64,000 nucleotides of DNA from Diaphorobacter caeni. Its GTDB lineage: Bacteria > Pseudomonadota > Gammaproteobacteria > Burkholderiales > Burkholderiaceae_C. The notes beneath the pieces are model-generated. The model searched no databases, was not told the DNA's origin, and saw only the letters and a program-made list of their open reading frames with translations. Position numbers and translations under genes: made by a program. This document shows, piece by piece, positions 61,443-64,000 of the stretch; position 1 is the stretch's first letter, and every line of letters begins with the position of its first letter. The DNA lies in contig NZ_JADKYZ010000004.1 of the NCBI RefSeq assembly GCF_015354245.1, forward strand, positions 496,001 through 560,000. Direction: 5' to 3'.

Positions 61443-62441
61443 ATGCCTTTCCAGACTTTCCAGACCCGCAGGTCCGCCCTGCGCACGCTCGCCGCCGCCA
61501 GCCTGCTGGCCGCTTCCGCCTTCGGCACGCCGTTCGCGCACGCCGATGGCTTTCCGTCCAAGACCATCAAGTTCGTCGTGCCCTTCGGCCCGGGCAGCGG
61601 CACGGACACCTCGGCGCGCTACTTCGCCAAGAAGCTGCAGGACCTGACCGGCCAGGCCGTGGTTGTGGAGAACAAGCCCGGCGCGAACGGCTTCATGGCG
61701 GTCAAGCAGGTGCTTTCCGCTCCGGCAGACGGCTACACCGTGTTCATCGGCAGCAATTCGACGCTGGCGGTGAACGCCGCGCTGTTCAAGCAGCTGCCGT
61801 ATGACCCGGTGACGGATTTCTCGCCGCTCACGATGATGATGCGATCGCCCGCGATGCTGGCCGTCGCGCCGAGCGCGCCGTATCAGGACTTGAAGGGCCT
61901 GCTCGCCTACGCCAAGGCCAACCCCGGCAAGGTGAACTTCGGCGCGGGCTCGGCGGGTTATCAGCTCATGGGCGAACTGCTCAACGACACGGCCAAGGTG
62001 CAGACCGTGCACGTGCCGTTCAAGGGCGCGGGCGAAACCACCACGGCGGTCGCGAGCGGCACGGTGGATTTCACCTTCGCCGAAGTCACCGCCGTGCAGG
62101 AACTCGCCAAGGGCGGGCGCGTGAAGGTGTTCGCCGTGGCCTCGGACAAGCGCGTGGGCACCTCGCCCGACGTGCCCACGTTCGCCGAGGCCGGTCTGCC
62201 GGGCTTTGAGGCCTACACCTGGGTGGGCGCGATGGTGAGCGCCAAGACGCCCGCCGCCGAAACGCAGAAGCTCGCCGACCTGTTCACACAAATTTCGAAG
62301 ACGGACGAGACCCGCGCGTTCTACGAGCGCATCGGCGCGACCCCGATGACCGGCGGCCCGCAGCAGATGCGCGAATTCCAGAAGAACGAGATCGCGCTGT
62401 GGAAGCGCATCGTCGTGCAGGCCAAGGTGCCGCTGCAATGA
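61443..62441 (+). CDS. Bug-family solute-binding protein
   Basis: 332 residues with signal peptide (LLAASAFGTPFAHA). DGFPSKTIKFVVPFGPGSGTDTSARY and ENKPGANGFMAVKQVLSAPADGY are the ligand loops of the Bug fold. AAGGAG is 9 bases before the ATG. The stop overlaps the start of the next gene (ATGA at 62438-62441), so uptake protein and CoA-transferase are translationally coupled. Ligand not known, likely a carboxylate activated by that transferase. Confidence 0.92.
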   Translation: MPFQTFQTRRSALRTLAAASLLAASAFGTPFAHADGFPSKTIKFVVPFGPGSGTDTSARYFAKKLQDLTGQAVVVENKPGANGFMAVKQVLSAPADGYTVFIGSNSTLAVNAALFKQLPYDPVTDFSPLTMMMRSPAMLAVAPSAPYQDLKGLLAYAKANPGKVNFGAGSAGYQLMGELLNDTAKVQTVHVPFKGAGETTTAVASGTVDFTFAEVTAVQELAKGGRVKVFAVASDKRVGTSPDVPTFAEAGLPGFEAYTWVGAMVSAKTPAAETQKLADLFTQISKTDETRAFYERIGATPMTGGPQQMREFQKNEIALWKRIVVQAKVPLQ

Positions 62442-63673
62442 GCACGAACCATGGTGCTCTCAAGCACGTGAAGGTGCTTGATCTCTCGCGCGTGCTGGCT
62501 GGTCCCTGGGCCGCGCAGACGCTCGGTGATCTGGGCGCGGAAATCATCAAGATCGAGCGCCCCGAAGTCGGCGACGACACGCGCGCCTGGGGCCCGCCGT
62601 TTGTGGAAAACAGGCAGGGCGAGCGCACGCGCGAGTCGGCCTACTACATGTGCGCCAACCGCAACAAGCAGTCGGTGGCGGTGGACATCACACAGCCCGA
62701 GGGCCAGCAGATCGTGCGCGATCTGGCGATGCAGTGCGACGTGCTGGTCGAGAACTTCAAGACCGGCGGGCTCGCGCAGTACGGGCTCGATTACGAGACG
62801 CTGTCCGCGCTCAATCCGCGGCTGGTCTATTGCTCGATCACCGGCTTCGGCCACAGCGGGCCGTACGCGCACCGCGCGGGCTACGACTTTCTCATTCAAG
62901 GAATGGGCGGGCTCATGAGCATCACCGGCAAGCCCGATGGCGAGCCCGGCGGCGGCCCGGTGAAGGTGGGCGTGGCGCTCACCGACATTCTCACGGGGCT
63001 GTACGCGAGCACCGCGATTCTCGCGGCGCTGCAGGCGCGCGAGCACACCGGGCGCGGTCAGCACATCGACCTCGCGCTGCTCGACGTGCAGGTGGCCTGC
63101 CTCGCCAATCAGGGCATGAACTTTCTCTACAGCGGCAATGTGCCCCAGCGCATGGGCAACGCGCATCCGAACACCGTGCCGTATCAGGATTTCCAGACGG
63201 CAGACGGCTACATGATTCTCGCCATCGGCAACGACGGCCAGTTCGCGCGCTTTTGCAACGCGGCGGGCGTGGCAGGGTGGGCGCAGGACGCGCGCTTTCA
63301 GACCAACACCGCGCGGCTCGCCAACCGCGTCGAGCTGATCGCGATGATCCGCGAACTCACGGTGACGAAATCGACCAGGGACTGGATTGCGCTGCTCGAG
63401 CAGCACGCCGTGCCCTGCGGCCCGATCAACACCGTGCGTGACGTGTTCGATGATCCGCAGGTGCGTGCGCGCGGCATGCAGCTCGCGATGGAGCACCCAC
63501 AGGCGGGCGACGTGCCCATCGTGGCGAGCCCGATCCGCCTTTCGGACACGCCGGTGGACTACCGCCTCGCGCCGCCCGAGCTGGGCGCGCACACGAACGA
63601 CGTGCTCGCACGCCACCTGCATCTGACGCCGGAGCAGATCAACGCATTGAAAGACAAGGGAGTTTTGGCATGA
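62438..63673 (+). CDS. Family III CoA-transferase (CaiB/BaiF)
   Basis: 411 residues. VKVLDLSRVLAGPWAAQTLGDLGAEIIKIERPE opens the protein; the catalytic Asp is expected in KVGVALTDILTGLYAST, and GFGHSGPYAHRAGYDFLIQGMGGLMSITG is the conserved CoA-contact block. It transfers CoA to an acid delivered by the Bug protein, with which it overlaps by four bases. Its own stop overlaps the acyl-CoA dehydrogenase start in the same way. Confidence 0.93.
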   Translation: MSTNHGALKHVKVLDLSRVLAGPWAAQTLGDLGAEIIKIERPEVGDDTRAWGPPFVENRQGERTRESAYYMCANRNKQSVAVDITQPEGQQIVRDLAMQCDVLVENFKTGGLAQYGLDYETLSALNPRLVYCSITGFGHSGPYAHRAGYDFLIQGMGGLMSITGKPDGEPGGGPVKVGVALTDILTGLYASTAILAALQAREHTGRGQHIDLALLDVQVACLANQGMNFLYSGNVPQRMGNAHPNTVPYQDFQTADGYMILAIGNDGQFARFCNAAGVAGWAQDARFQTNTARLANRVELIAMIRELTVTKSTRDWIALLEQHAVPCGPINTVRDVFDDPQVRARGMQLAMEHPQAGDVPIVASPIRLSDTPVDYRLAPPELGAHTNDVLARHLHLTPEQINALKDKGVLA

Positions 63674-64000
63674 GCAGCAGCAGCAACGGCAGCCTCGATT
63701 CATTGAGCCTCACGCGCATTCCCGCAGCGGACGAGGCCCTGCGCGCCGAGGTGCGCGCGTTTCTGGCCGAGGCCACCAAGGACATGCCCGCGCACATCCG
63801 CGCGCGCTCCTGGGGCGGCTACAGCAGCGACTTCAGCCGCAAGCTCGGCGCGAAGGGCTGGCTCGGCGTGACCCTGCCCACGGCCTACGGCGGCGGCGGG
63901 CGCAGCGCGTTCACGCGCTACGTGCTGGTCGAGGAATTCCTCAACTTCGGCGCACCGGTCGGCTCGCACTGGATCGCCGACCGCCAGAGCGCACCGCTGA
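63670..64000 (+). CDS. Acyl-CoA dehydrogenase, 5' part
   Basis: About 110 residues before the window ends. ATG 63670 overlaps the CoA-transferase stop (ATGA). AEVRAFLAEATKDMPAHI and LGAKGWLGVTLPTAYGGGGRSAFTRYVLVEEFLNFGAPVGSHW are the N-terminal helical domain of acyl-CoA dehydrogenases. Continues beyond the window; the catalytic region is not visible. Confidence 0.85.
   Translation, partial: MSSSSNGSLDSLSLTRIPAADEALRAEVRAFLAEATKDMPAHIRARSWGGYSSDFSRKLGAKGWLGVTLPTAYGGGGRSAFTRYVLVEEFLNFGAPVGSHWIADRQSAPL

Noticed and set aside
1-64000. tRNA, rRNA, CRISPR array, insertion sequence or prophage genes
   Set aside because: No tRNA-like cloverleaf, repeat-spacer pattern, transposase or phage structural gene was recognised on either strand.

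Overview
The window looks like a chromosomal segment of a high-GC betaproteobacterium of the Burkholderiales, most likely a Comamonadaceae member (Comamonas/Delftia/Acidovorax-like). Evidence: three orphan Bug-type solute-binding proteins sitting beside acyl-CoA genes, an Omp32-like porin, an IPTL-CTERM protein, a DUF4148 protein, rdgC, and a dispersed non-coding repeat of the type common in this family. No rRNA, tRNA, CRISPR array, transposase or prophage was seen. All assignments are by eye from translated sequence; no database search was possible.

Layout. 1-3.6 kb: end of a tautomerase gene, a SUFU-domain protein, and a hybrid sensor kinase gene interrupted by an in-frame TAG, divergent from dctA (3.9-5.2 kb). 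5.3-10.5 kb: a secreted DUF3298-like protein, rdgC, a Spy/CpxP-like protein, a PagL-like lipid A deacylase, an AT-rich intergenic stretch with four DnaA-box-like sites, and an SDR. 10.6-17.5 kb: a head-to-tail array of four large secreted paralogues of unknown function, separated by identical 32-bp gaps. 17.6-25.0 kb: an IclR-regulated acyl-CoA catabolic cluster (enoyl-CoA hydratase, acyl-CoA synthetase, Bug protein, paired acyl-CoA dehydrogenases). 25.1-29.8 kb: RpiR regulator, MFS transporter, Asp/Glu racemase-like protein and porin. 29.8-38.5 kb: DAHP synthase, an orphan Rhs protein whose 3' end overlaps a convergent NlpC/P60 lipoprotein gene, leuA and a thioesterase. 38.8-45 kb: an ABC-type binding protein, an IPTL-CTERM NHL/FnIII protein, an acetyl-CoA hydrolase/CoA-transferase and an NCS2 permease. 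45-50.2 kb: a second IclR/CoA-transferase/hydratase/dehydrogenase/Bug cluster. 50.2-52.1 kb: a B12-binding-type radical SAM protein. 52.2-57 kb: a minus-strand operon PepSY protein - TonB receptor - HupE/UreJ permease preceded by a cobalamin riboswitch. 57.1-60.3 kb: a secreted histidine phosphatase, a DUF4148 protein, a UbiH-like monooxygenase and a small conserved protein. 60.4-64 kb: a third acyl-CoA module (LysR, Bug, CaiB-type CoA-transferase, start of an acyl-CoA dehydrogenase).

The strongest points for follow-up are the riboswitch-controlled receptor/PepSY/HupE operon, which suggests cobalt- or cobalamin-linked uptake; the four-gene paralogue array with a mosaic pattern of near-identity; the amber codon in the kinase beside dctA; the DnaA-box cluster; and short repeats shared between distant intergenic sites.
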